From the NCBI GenBank assembly GCA_025041175.1, contig JAKCFJ010000003.1:558001-622000 (forward strand): a DNA stretch of 64,000 nucleotides, written 5' to 3'. The position numbers and the translations under genes are program-made. This document shows positions 45,399-53,829 of the stretch, piece after piece. Under the pieces are notes generated by a model that saw nothing but the letters and a program-made list of their open reading frames with translations, was not told where the DNA came from and did not search any database. The DNA is from Halobacteriales archaeon YIM A00010 (lineage in GTDB: Archaea; Halobacteriota; Halobacteria; Halobacteriales; Haloarculaceae). Numbering within the stretch: the first letter of the stretch is position 1; each line of letters starts with the position of its first letter.

Positions 45399-46067
45399 TC
45401 ATTGATTCTCGTTTTTGGTTGTTCCCTGTTTCTTCACGACGTCGAACCGAAGATGTGTGACGCCGGTGGACTCGATTACTCTGGTGCGTTCCAGTTCGAT
45501 CGGTGCTGCACCGAGCGACTCGAACAATCGGACCCCGCTGCCGAGTAAGACTGGCACGAGGTGAACTTGTATCTCATCGACCAGTCTCGCCTCGAGGTAC
45601 TGCTGGGCGACGTTCGCAGCGCCCACTTGGACATTGTTGCCACCAGCCGTCTTCCTTGCCTGCTCGAGTGCGCGTTCGATGCCGTCAGTGACGAAGGTAA
45701 ACGTCGTCGCTCCCTCCGGCACCGTTTCGGGTGCCTCGTGCGTGAGGACGAACACCGGTACGCCCAACGGATGGGTCCCGTCCCACCCATCGACGATGTC
45801 GAAGGTGCGTCTGCCGATCACGATCGCTCCGAGGTCGTCGAACCATTCGTCGACGACCTCTCGGCTGGCTTCTGCTGGTTTGAAGAACTCGTTGTGACTG
45901 CTCGGAGTCGTGCCGCTGAACAGCCAGTGATGGAGGCGTTCCCCACCGTCACCCAAGGGGTTCCCGGGGCCGTCGTTCAGCCCGGCGATGAACCCATCCA
46001 GCGACATCGACAGATCAACGACGACACGTGATTGCTGTTGATCTCGTGTCGTCGTATTCCCGGTCAT
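45399..46067 (-). CDS. Dihydrofolate reductase-like (RibD C-terminal) protein
   Basis: A 222-residue reductase fold. Typical parts are DLSMSLDGFIAG (about 20-31), GAIVIGRRTFDIVDGWDG (about 85) and VQVGAANVAQQYLEARLVDE (about 150) with VPVLLGSGVRLFE (about 175). The family reduces pteridine- or pyrimidine-like rings with NADPH, but the substrate of this branch is unknown. ATG 46067 is chosen because the open part before it has no family match. Confidence 0.88.
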   Translation of the reverse strand: MTGNTTTRDQQQSRVVVDLSMSLDGFIAGLNDGPGNPLGDGGERLHHWLFSGTTPSSHNEFFKPAEASREVVDEWFDDLGAIVIGRRTFDIVDGWDGTHPLGVPVFVLTHEAPETVPEGATTFTFVTDGIERALEQARKTAGGNNVQVGAANVAQQYLEARLVDEIQVHLVPVLLGSGVRLFESLGAAPIELERTRVIESTGVTHLRFDVVKKQGTTKNENQ

Positions 46068-46140
46068 AGTGGTCTCTCCTGCTGATGCCGTGGATTTCGG
46101 CGTGATCGTCGGACGATTCGTTCTAGCCCTCCAAAACACC

Positions 46141-46890
46141 CTACTCTAGCAGCGCGCCACACGAGATGTTCACCTCCGTTCCGGTGATGGTGCGCGCTCG
46201 ATCCGAGGCCACGAAGGAAGCGACGTCGCCCACGTCGGCCAGCGTCGCCGTCCGGTTCAGCAGGGCGTCTTCTTCCGTTTTGGCGACGATCTCGTCACGC
46301 CCGGGGACGTCGTCGGGGATCGATTCGGGGACACCGCCCGTCTTGAGCGTGACTACGCGGATGCCATGGGACCCGAGTTCGACTGCCCACTGCCGGCGAA
46401 GGCTTTCGAGGGCGTCGAGCGAGACTTTGAAGCCCCCAAGTCCGGGTGGCGTCTGGGGGCCACCGCCGCCGAACGTCAGGATTACCCCCGCTTCCTGTTC
46501 GATCATGTGGCGGGTGGCAGCCCTGGTCGTCAGGAACTGCGTCCGCGTCGCGGTCGTGATTGGATGCGTGAAGTTCTCGACCGATATCTCGGTTAGCGGC
46601 TTCTGAACGTCCCCGTAGGAAATGAGGTTGAACGAGACATCGATTCGCCCCGTCTCCTCGACCACCCTATCGACGAACTCGTCGACGTCATGCTCGTCTG
46701 TGGCATCGACGACGGCCGTGTCCGCTTCGCCATCCTCCGAGTGGATGTCCTCGGCGACCGCTTCGAGCGTCGCCTCGGTGCGACCCGCGAGGAAGACCGT
46801 TGCTCCCTCGCGAGCGAAGGCGCGGGCAACGGCACCACCGATCGACCCGCCTGCGCCGTAGATGACGGCGACTTTACCCTCCAACATCAC
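46141..46890 (-). CDS. Short-chain dehydrogenase-like protein lacking the catalytic pair
   Basis: A 249-residue SDR fold. The cofactor motif is VIYGAGGSIGGAVARAFARE (about 9-28) and the NAD-site Asp lies in VVDATDEHD. Where SDRs have Tyr-x-x-x-Lys, this one reads GGFKVSLDALE, so both Tyr and Lys are replaced, and the usual Ser region is GGGGPQT. It may bind a nucleotide without normal dehydrogenase activity. A start at 46887 is equally possible. Confidence 0.82.
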   Translation of the reverse strand: MMLEGKVAVIYGAGGSIGGAVARAFAREGATVFLAGRTEATLEAVAEDIHSEDGEADTAVVDATDEHDVDEFVDRVVEETGRIDVSFNLISYGDVQKPLTEISVENFTHPITTATRTQFLTTRAATRHMIEQEAGVILTFGGGGPQTPPGLGGFKVSLDALESLRRQWAVELGSHGIRVVTLKTGGVPESIPDDVPGRDEIVAKTEEDALLNRTATLADVGDVASFVASDRARTITGTEVNISCGALLE

Positions 46891-46986
46891 GTCGATCTCT
46901 CCTGGTGGCTGGGGAGCACTCCGATGACGCCTCGATCGTTTGCCGGATCATCACGTCGTACTCGGTCGGGTTGGTTTCGATCACCG

Positions 46987-47901
46987 CTACGCCTCCTCGA
47001 CGATATCCGCAAGATTCTCGAGAGAGTCGGTCCAGCCTTCGTTGGCGTTTTCCGGCGGAATGGCTTCGGGGATCCCCGCCTGGCGAACGGTGACCTCGGT
47101 TCCGCCAGGGGCTTGCTCGAAGGTGACTGTGGTTGTCATGTCGCCGGCCATGCCCGGATCGTCGCTCTCGAACGCCTCCGTGTAGACGATCCGCTCGCCC
47201 GGGACCAGTTCCTCGTACGTCCCGTGGAACGTGCTGGCGTACGGTTCCAACTCTTCGCTGTCGGCGTTGAACGACATGCGGAAGGTGCCGCCCTCCGTGG
47301 CGTGGAACTCGTGGATCTCGCCGGAGAAGCCCTCCGGCGGGAGCCACGCCGCGAGTTCGTCGGGATCGACGAACGCTTCGTAGACCCGCTTGGGTGGTGC
47401 TTCGATCACGTGGTTCACGGACATGCTCCGTTCCTCGTCCGGTGTACCCGTCATTGGCTCGTTGAGTACCTCAGCCAGGTTTTCGAGCATGCCCGTCCAA
47501 CCCTCGGCGGCGCCGTCAGGCACCTGCTCGGGGAATTCCTGGGTGATCACCACTTCCGTGCCATCCTCGGCGTCCCGAAATTCGTAGGTGAGACGAAGCT
47601 CCCCCGCTTCGGTCTCCTCAGCCGAGACGAGGCGTTCGTTCTCGACCACCTCGACGTAGGTTCCCTCGTTGTCGATGCGATTCTCCCCGTCAGTCCAGGT
47701 GATGGACATCTCGCCACCGGGCTCGAGTTCGTGGGCGCGAACCTCTGCCGTCATGCCCTCCGGCACGAACCACTGTTCCAACTCCTCGGGGTCCGTAAAC
47801 GCCCGCCACACGCGTTCGCGCGAGGCGTCGAACGTCCGGCGGAGGGTGAGGGTCGTGTCCGTCGTTTCGATCTCGGTTTCGTCGATTGTGTTGTCTGTCA
47901 T
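46987..47901 (-). CDS. Double SRPBCC/AHSA1-domain protein
   Basis: A 304-residue protein made of two AHSA1-type domains. Domain 1 (about 15-145) has FDASRERVWRAFTDPEELEQ and then WFVPEG; domain 2 (about 160-300) has IEAPPKRVYEAFVDPDELAA and WLPPEG. Each ends with the same EGWT-x-x-LENLA stretch. It overlaps the ArsR gene by four bases. This ArsR-plus-SRPBCC pairing is common, but the second domain is usually a separate gene. The ligand is unknown. Confidence 0.9.
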   Translation of the reverse strand: MTDNTIDETEIETTDTTLTLRRTFDASRERVWRAFTDPEELEQWFVPEGMTAEVRAHELEPGGEMSITWTDGENRIDNEGTYVEVVENERLVSAEETEAGELRLTYEFRDAEDGTEVVITQEFPEQVPDGAAEGWTGMLENLAEVLNEPMTGTPDEERSMSVNHVIEAPPKRVYEAFVDPDELAAWLPPEGFSGEIHEFHATEGGTFRMSFNADSEELEPYASTFHGTYEELVPGERIVYTEAFESDDPGMAGDMTTTVTFEQAPGGTEVTVRQAGIPEAIPPENANEGWTDSLENLADIVEEA

Positions 47902-48236
47902 TGGTCTTCAGTCTCCAGATGGTCGGCCAACGCGTCGAAGCGGTCCTCCCAGAGCACGCGGTACCGGGTCAGCCACCCGAACGCTTCGCTCAGGGGCGCA
48001 GCATCGAGGTGACAGCGGCGAACCCGGCCGTCCGCCTCGACATTGAGCAGGCCCGCATCCTCCAACACGCGCAGATGCTTGGAGACCGCTGCCAGCGAGA
48101 CGTCGTGGGGCTCGGCAAGCTCGCCGACGCTTTCGGGACCGTCGGCCAGCTGTTCGAGGATGTCTCGGCGAATCGGATGGGCCAGCGCCGTGAAGATCGC
48201 GTCGAGATCCAGGTCGTCCGGCTGTTGTTCAACCAT
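47898..48236 (-). CDS. ArsR-family transcriptional regulator
   Basis: A 112-residue winged-helix regulator. The DNA-binding helix-turn-helix is in SVGELAEPHDVSLAAVSKHL (about 36-55). No metal-binding Cys pair is present, so this is the metal-free group that often controls SRPBCC genes. It is the first gene of the operon and may regulate itself. Confidence 0.92.
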   Translation of the reverse strand: MVEQQPDDLDLDAIFTALAHPIRRDILEQLADGPESVGELAEPHDVSLAAVSKHLRVLEDAGLLNVEADGRVRRCHLDAAPLSEAFGWLTRYRVLWEDRFDALADHLETEDQ

Positions 48237-48517
48237 CTAGTTAAGTGTGCATCGGACAAAGTATTAAACCTATGGGTTAAACTAATCGTTGTCGATTCGA
48301 ACCACATTCGGACAGTGTGCCGATAGACGGTGTGTCTGTTTTGACGACCGAAAGAGCGTCTCTGCGTACAGTTCTAGCGGATCGAAGGGAACTCTGTCGA
48401 CGGATATCGTCGTTTCATCGATAGGCGGTCACGCCGACTCGAGACCGATGCGCTCGCCGTGTGTGGATTCCACAAGGTTTGTCTGTACAATTCCCGATAT
48501 TAAAATACCGTTCGCTC

Positions 48518-49228
48518 ATGAATCAGTCCCACGTCGCAACTGTCCTCATCACAGTGTTCGCTCTCGCAAGCCTCGGGATTGCTGCAAGCACGTTACACAC
48601 TGCACATTCGGATACCACCATGGGAGGGTCCGCGGATACTCCGGGAAGTTTCCACACGGGACAGACGAGCGAGCATCAGTCACAATCGGGTGGGCAGGCA
48701 GTACACCCCTTCGCGTTCCCCGGGGTCAACGTGGGAGAGGGGCTCGATGATACCCCAATGCAGTCCGACCACCCGATCAGACGGCTCGCAATCGGGCTTG
48801 CTCTCCTACTCTTCGGGGCACTGCTCGTCGTCCGTCATCTCACCAGCAATGATGCACACGGTGAACCACCGGCCGACGAGACGACAGACACGACAGTCAA
48901 CGAGCACGCGTCGGAAACACCCTCGAACCCAGCCAGCGATCCACCACCAACGAACGGCGTGTATCGCGCGTGGCAGGCCATGATCACGGACCTCGACGTT
49001 CCCGTGGAGAACCAAGAAACACCCACAGAGCTCGCACAAAAAGCAGTTCGATCTGGGGGTCCTGAAACGCCGATAACGGACCTTACTGCGCTGTTCTGCA
49101 CGGTTCGCTACGGTGGCAACCCGCCGACCGACGAGCGCGAACAGGGCGCACGGCACGCGCTCGACCAGATCCAGCAAACCGATCGATCAAGCGACGCTGA
49201 GTCCGTCACCCTCGGGTCTGAGCGATGA
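48518..49228 (+). CDS. DUF4129-type membrane protein
   Basis: A 236-residue protein with an N-terminal helix or signal (VATVLITVFALASLGIAAST), a long polar stretch outside the membrane, a second membrane helix (LAIGLALLLFGALLVV, about 90) and a cytoplasmic C-terminal domain (TPTELAQKAVRSGGPETPI and LFCTVRYGG) of DUF4129 type. It overlaps the DUF58 gene (ATGA). Confidence 0.8.
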   Translation: MNQSHVATVLITVFALASLGIAASTLHTAHSDTTMGGSADTPGSFHTGQTSEHQSQSGGQAVHPFAFPGVNVGEGLDDTPMQSDHPIRRLAIGLALLLFGALLVVRHLTSNDAHGEPPADETTDTTVNEHASETPSNPASDPPPTNGVYRAWQAMITDLDVPVENQETPTELAQKAVRSGGPETPITDLTALFCTVRYGGNPPTDEREQGARHALDQIQQTDRSSDAESVTLGSER

Positions 49229-51180
49229 ATTACATTCGCCGCTCTCTTCTGGTCATCGGGGTCGTCTCGTGCCTCATCGGACTCCTCCTCATTACGTCGC
49301 CGACGCTCGCAACTGTCGTCGAACTCACAGGCACTGTCCGTGCACTACCGTTCGTTCTGATCGGCCTGGTCGCCCTCATTCTCGGTGCAAGATACGCACT
49401 CACAGGCGTACCGTCACACGCCACGGAGACGGTCCAAGAGAGAGCCACCGACTACCCCTCTCCTGCAGACCGTCCCCCGTACGCCCGCCCTGGCACACGA
49501 TTCACGCGACAGCTTGCGGAGATTACGTGGACCGACCGCCGGGAGGAGAAACCAGAATCTCGCCTCGCGCTTCGATCCGAAATACATGAGATTGCAATCA
49601 CAGTCCTGTCGCAGACGGACAACTGGACACGGGCAGAATGCGAAACACGGCTGAACGACGGGAGCTGGACCGACGACCCACAGGCAGCAGCGTTTTTCAC
49701 TGACGATGTCGTCCCGTCGCTCTCGATTCGACACCACCTCCGATCGCTCCGGACCACCGAACCCCCGTTTGCCCGTCGAGCACGACACGCGATCGCCGAA
49801 CTTGCGAGCCGATACAACGGGACTGACGCCTCACCGGCGCTATTCGAGTCGACAAGGGGAGATCCCATACCGATCGTAACGACGCGACGATACTGGGCAC
49901 CGTACGAGCCGGAGACGACGCGAGTGTCCCGGTCAGAGCGAACACAGTGGGTAACGGCTGCTGCCCTCATTGCGGGTGGTCTCGGTATTGTAACCCTACA
50001 ACCGTCTCTCCTCCTGCTCGCGCTGCTCGGCATCACTGTCGCCGGGTATGCGCGTGTTGCTACGCCACCGTCGAGAGCTGTCGAGGTGACGCGAACACTC
50101 AGCACCTCGGAGCCCGATCCAGGACAGCACATCGACGTAACTGTTTCCGTCCGGAATTCGAGCGAGACCACGATCACGGATCTCCGTGTGATCGATGGGG
50201 TTCCAGCAGGCCTCACCGTGAGTGAGGGCTCGCCGCGATTCACTACCGCACTCCGCCCCGGGACGGAAGCCACGTTCACGTACTCCGTCCGAGCTGTGTC
50301 CGGGTCGCACGAGTTTGACCCACTTCTCTGTATCACGCGGGACGTGACCGGTGTTCACAAGCGGGAAACGCTCGTTGACGGCGGATCGAGTGCAGTCACC
50401 TGTCTCCCAACAGAGACCCCCGAGTTGAAGCGACAGCGCAGACCCCAAACCATAGTTCATCCGGGACAGACGCCATCGACAGTCGAAGGATCTGGTATCG
50501 AATTCCACTCGGTTCGTGACTACCGCCCCGGTGATCCACGCTCCCGGATCAACTGGAAACGAACCGCGAAGACGGGCGAGCTTACCACCATCGATTTTCA
50601 GGAGTCTCGGCTCGCAACAGTGATGGTCGTTATCGACGCTCGTGCAGACGCCTATCTGACGCCGCTCGACAGTGACAGACCAATCGTTCGGCAGAGTCTC
50701 AGTGCGGCACGATACCTGACGGCTCAGCTCGTATCGGAGCGCGTTCCGGTCGGTCTCGCGGCGTTGTCACCCCGGTCGTGTTGGCTACCGCCCAACACCG
50801 GTGCTTCCCATCGAATCCGCGTCCAGAACGTCCTTGCCACCGATCCAGCGTTCTCGTGGGACAGACCCGAAGCCGACGTCGAGGCATCTGTGGCGGTCAA
50901 AGAATTCTGTCAGCGGATGCGATACGATACGCAGATCTTGTTCGTCTCCCCCCTCTGTGACGACGGCGCGAAATGCGTCGCGCAACGATTCGATGCCTAT
51001 GGGAACGCTGTCACCGTTATCAGTCCGGATCCGACAGCAGCATCGACGCCGGATTGTGCGCTCGGCTACGCGTCCCTTACGCGCCGATTCCGGCTCGGTG
51101 ACCTCCGCAGCGCAGACATTCCCGTCCTCGATTGGCACCCAAAGCAGCCGTTTGAGGAGGTGTTCAACCGTGAGCCGTAG
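49225..51180 (+). CDS. DUF58-domain membrane protein
   Basis: A 651-residue protein. Two membrane helices near the start (about 5-55) and one pair near 235-275 are followed by a beta-rich CARDB/DUF11-like domain (about 285-370, TVSVRNSSETTITDLRVIDG). The DUF58 core is YRPGDPRSRINWKRTAKTGE (about 432-451). DUF58 genes usually stand beside a MoxR ATPase and act in assembly or repair at the membrane. Here only DUF4129 and a third membrane gene accompany it. Confidence 0.88.
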   Translation: MNYIRRSLLVIGVVSCLIGLLLITSPTLATVVELTGTVRALPFVLIGLVALILGARYALTGVPSHATETVQERATDYPSPADRPPYARPGTRFTRQLAEITWTDRREEKPESRLALRSEIHEIAITVLSQTDNWTRAECETRLNDGSWTDDPQAAAFFTDDVVPSLSIRHHLRSLRTTEPPFARRARHAIAELASRYNGTDASPALFESTRGDPIPIVTTRRYWAPYEPETTRVSRSERTQWVTAAALIAGGLGIVTLQPSLLLLALLGITVAGYARVATPPSRAVEVTRTLSTSEPDPGQHIDVTVSVRNSSETTITDLRVIDGVPAGLTVSEGSPRFTTALRPGTEATFTYSVRAVSGSHEFDPLLCITRDVTGVHKRETLVDGGSSAVTCLPTETPELKRQRRPQTIVHPGQTPSTVEGSGIEFHSVRDYRPGDPRSRINWKRTAKTGELTTIDFQESRLATVMVVIDARADAYLTPLDSDRPIVRQSLSAARYLTAQLVSERVPVGLAALSPRSCWLPPNTGASHRIRVQNVLATDPAFSWDRPEADVEASVAVKEFCQRMRYDTQILFVSPLCDDGAKCVAQRFDAYGNAVTVISPDPTAASTPDCALGYASLTRRFRLGDLRSADIPVLDWHPKQPFEEVFNREP

Positions 51181-51676
51181 CAAGCGGCATCTCCCTGACG
51201 GGATGCCGCTGCTAAGTAGCGCCGTCGTTCTGGTGGCTGCTGGGGGCGTTGTCCTCATTACCGCTGTCTCCGCGTACACGCTTGTGGCCGGTGCTCTCGG
51301 CATTGTCTTGCTCGTCACCGGCGTCGCCCGCGGGTCATCGAGGATGTTCACTCTCGGGACAGCGATGCTTTTCGTTGGGATTGTCATCGCTGGGATGCTG
51401 GGGATGGCTCCGGTGTTCATCTTACTAGCCGCGTTTCTCGCGGCGATCGCGTGGGAGGTTGGACAGAACGGGTTCAGTATCGCAGAAGAAGTCGGACACG
51501 AGGCACCAACCCTCCGCATCGAGCTGGTTCACGTAGTCTGCAGTATTGTTGTGCTTGTGGCTGGAGTGAGCGTTGGATACGCGGTATTTCTCGCTGCCAC
51601 GGGGGGGCAACCAGTCCTCGCCCTCGTCGCGCTCCTCGTAGGAGCGGTCGTATTACTGGTTGCGTTGCAGGGGTGA
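51170..51676 (+). CDS. Membrane protein of the DUF58 operon
   Basis: A 168-residue protein starting at GTG 51170, overlapping the DUF58 gene by 11 bases. It has about five hydrophobic helices, in two blocks separated by an amphipathic stretch (WEVGQNGFSIAEEVGHEAPT). Similar small membrane proteins end haloarchaeal DUF58 operons. The function is unknown. Confidence 0.78.
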   Translation: MSRSKRHLPDGMPLLSSAVVLVAAGGVVLITAVSAYTLVAGALGIVLLVTGVARGSSRMFTLGTAMLFVGIVIAGMLGMAPVFILLAAFLAAIAWEVGQNGFSIAEEVGHEAPTLRIELVHVVCSIVVLVAGVSVGYAVFLAATGGQPVLALVALLVGAVVLLVALQG

Positions 51677-51718
51677 CGCTGGAGTTCTGTGAGACAGTGA
51701 CTTTTTCCCCACCCTACT

Positions 51719-52009
51719 CGCCGCTAACGGCGGCTCCTTGAGGGTGTCACCAGAACGCTTCGCGTTCTGGTTGACTCACAAGAGCTGTGCTCTCGTGAAT
51801 GTCGCCAGATTCCATCGGAATCTGGCTGCTAACCAGAATCTTCGATTCTGGTGATGTCGCCAGAAATCAGAGATTTCTGGCTGCTAACCGAGCTTCGCTC
51901 GGTGATGTTGCCGGGCTACGCCCGGCTGCTAGCCAAAACCTTCGGTTTTGGCGATGTCACCAGAAGCCGAGGCTTCTGGTTGCTAACCGGAACTCAGGGA
52001 GTTCCGGTG
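51719..52009. repeat. Hairpin array 2: eleven palindromes with alternating linkers
   Basis: Eleven inverted repeats follow each other, beginning near 51719, 51749, 51777, 51804, 51832, 51859, 51886, 51909, 51932, 51959 and 51985. Stems are 5-10 bp and loops mostly 2-4 bases, often TTC. Linkers alternate strictly over most of the array: TGATGTC after one hairpin, TGCTAA after the next. Stem sequences differ widely, for example CCAGATTCC, GCCGGGC and GCCAAAACC. The last two units match units 3-4 of array 1 in stem, order and linker, but differ in the loop. Confidence 0.9.
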
Positions 52010-52282
52010 ATGATGGATCGACGACGGACACCGCCTTTCTTGTCGGACTCGAGGATGACGACATGAGTATCACACGCCAACAGTGATCTGCTACGACGCC
52101 CACACCAACCAGAGGATTCACGTTCATCTCGGACGAGTGAATGACTTGATCGTCAACGTGGGAATTAAATCTCAATGGAATGTAATATTTCGTGGACGTA
52201 ACAGTGGGAGGCTTGTAAAAGACTGCGAGAGTGTGAGAGGGTAGCAATTAACGAATCAAGATAGATGTTCTGGAATGAGCTT
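52010..52282. other. Intergenic region between hairpin array 2 and the toxin gene
   Basis: About 270 bases. The final part of an open frame here ends LVGLEDDDMSITRQQ and could be a remnant of something larger, but nothing is recognisable. Confidence 0.35.
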
Positions 52283-52648
52283 CTACCAAATAGAAAGGTG
52301 ACTAGAAATTGCAGCTTCTAATTCGTCCATCTTAACGGGACTGATTTCGCCCATCTTCCACTCCTCTTCATTCATGATTCGGTCTTGTATAGAAACGCTC
52401 GCGATGAGATTGACCTTTGCTACGCTCTGTCGTTCGACTCCGTCATTATCCGGGAAGAGTTGAATTTCGTGGCCTTTCCCACGATACTCGTTTGTTGTGA
52501 TGGGAACGACTGTTACTGTAGCTAGCTCGTGATTTGCGCTGTTATTTTGAACGATGACGGCTGGATGTGGACTATCGAACTCGCAATCAGGTATTTCGTC
52601 TTCTTCTGGGAAATCGATTCGGACAATATCTCCCCTAGCCACGGTCAT
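52283..52648 (-). CDS. MazF/PemK-type toxin
   Basis: A 121-residue endoribonuclease-like protein. The N-terminus ARGDIVRIDFPEEDEI, HPAVIVQNNSAN (about 28-39), ATVTVVPITTNEYRGKGHEI (about 43-62) and VAKVNLIASVSIQDRI (about 76) fit the MazF barrel. It should cut mRNA when free. Its ATG lies 14 bases before the stop of the preceding gene in another frame, so it depends on translation of that gene; GTG 52642 is a possible second start. Confidence 0.88.
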   Translation of the reverse strand: MTVARGDIVRIDFPEEDEIPDCEFDSPHPAVIVQNNSANHELATVTVVPITTNEYRGKGHEIQLFPDNDGVERQSVAKVNLIASVSIQDRIMNEEEWKMGEISPVKMDELEAAISSHLSIW

Positions 52649-53651
52649 TCGGCATATTATCCTTTTTGGAACTCTTACCTAGTGCCTCTGCACTGGCGCG
52701 TGACCATAGCTCTGCGTGTTCTCGGTCAGATGGTTCATTACTGCTGCTATCCGAGGACGAAACAGACCGATCATTAGATACTTTCTTGACAAGATTTAGA
52801 CTGATCGCTCGCTCTTTAAACGCGTTCAAATCGTCTTGATAGTCACTACGCATCTCCTGACGATCGTTTTCGATTGACGTTAGAAGTTTCTCCTTGTTGT
52901 GACCTGGAGAGAGAGGTACTGTGTTCTCGGAGATATTCAGTGCCACATACTTCCACGCACCACCGTAATAGTAGTCCACAATTCGTTTCATAAACCGCTG
53001 CTGTGGCGCAGATAGTGAGTCCTGAGTAGAAGCATTGGCAATCAGCCGCTTCAGGAACCTTGCATAGAGTCGGAATGGGGCGTGGGCCTCCCGCAGAGCC
53101 TCGATTTTCATCACTTCACGGGTGAGCTCTCCAATACGTTGACTCACTTCGCGGTAGTACATGTCAACATCATCGTGCCACGTAGCATCCGACTTGATTT
53201 CGTCTAGTACTTGTTGGAGTTGTGCGTTCTTGACGTACAGATCGCCATATGGTTTTGGCGCCTCTCGTTCGTAAAACGAGATGAGAAATTCCTTCGTACG
53301 CGCTCGAAGAATATCATCAAATTCGTCCAACGTATCCTGGAAAAAGTAGGCGTATTCCATCGGGCTGTAGTAATCCCTTTCAGGTAACCGTGAGTCATTG
53401 GGAGCATCCAGATCATCCTGAGACGTGGCAGTAACGGCGGTTTCTGAATACTGTAGGTCTACAGGAGCAGGACCGTATTTATACCATCCAAAGGTGAGTG
53501 GGATTTCTAACCGCTGGACAGCAAGATATACGAGCTTGTTCAGCTTGATGGAATCTATCGATGTTGCTGACGCACCTCCCCATTCGAGAGCCATTCCGAT
53601 TCCTTCTTTAATATCGTCAATTAAGTCGCTCTCCTCCGCGCGTGTCAGCAT
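52635..53651 (-). CDS. Panacea-like protein, probable antitoxin of the MazF gene
   Basis: A 338-residue protein. Residues about 33-69 read SIKLNKLVYLAVQRLE, then GWYKYGPAPVDLQ. This KL-x-KL-x-YLA and YGP pattern recalls the Panacea (SocA/DUF4065-like) domain, which neutralises unrelated toxins. The remaining ~230 residues are helical and polar, with no enzyme motif seen. It overlaps the MazF gene by 14 bases, the arrangement of antitoxin-toxin operons. Usual MazF antitoxins are under 100 residues, so this partner is unusual. Antitoxin role: inference. Confidence 0.6.
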   Translation of the reverse strand: MLTRAEESDLIDDIKEGIGMALEWGGASATSIDSIKLNKLVYLAVQRLEIPLTFGWYKYGPAPVDLQYSETAVTATSQDDLDAPNDSRLPERDYYSPMEYAYFFQDTLDEFDDILRARTKEFLISFYEREAPKPYGDLYVKNAQLQQVLDEIKSDATWHDDVDMYYREVSQRIGELTREVMKIEALREAHAPFRLYARFLKRLIANASTQDSLSAPQQRFMKRIVDYYYGGAWKYVALNISENTVPLSPGHNKEKLLTSIENDRQEMRSDYQDDLNAFKERAISLNLVKKVSNDRSVSSSDSSSNEPSDREHAELWSRASAEALGKSSKKDNMPNDRG

Positions 53652-53829
53652 TGGTTAATAGTCTCTATGACGGTCATGGGTTTAATCTTTCTGTCTGCTC
53701 TTAGAAGTGGACAAACTTCCTATCACAGAGTTATTCGAGTGTAACTGTGACTTTGAGGGCCTACATCCAGTCACACTACTGGATTAATCTGTGATCCTCC
53801 GATGATTTCAGCAGAGCCAGTCTGTACGA

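Noticed and set aside
51719-52009. CRISPR array
   Set aside because: The constant parts are only 6-7 bases and the variable parts are palindromes; no 25-40 base repeat or cas gene is present.
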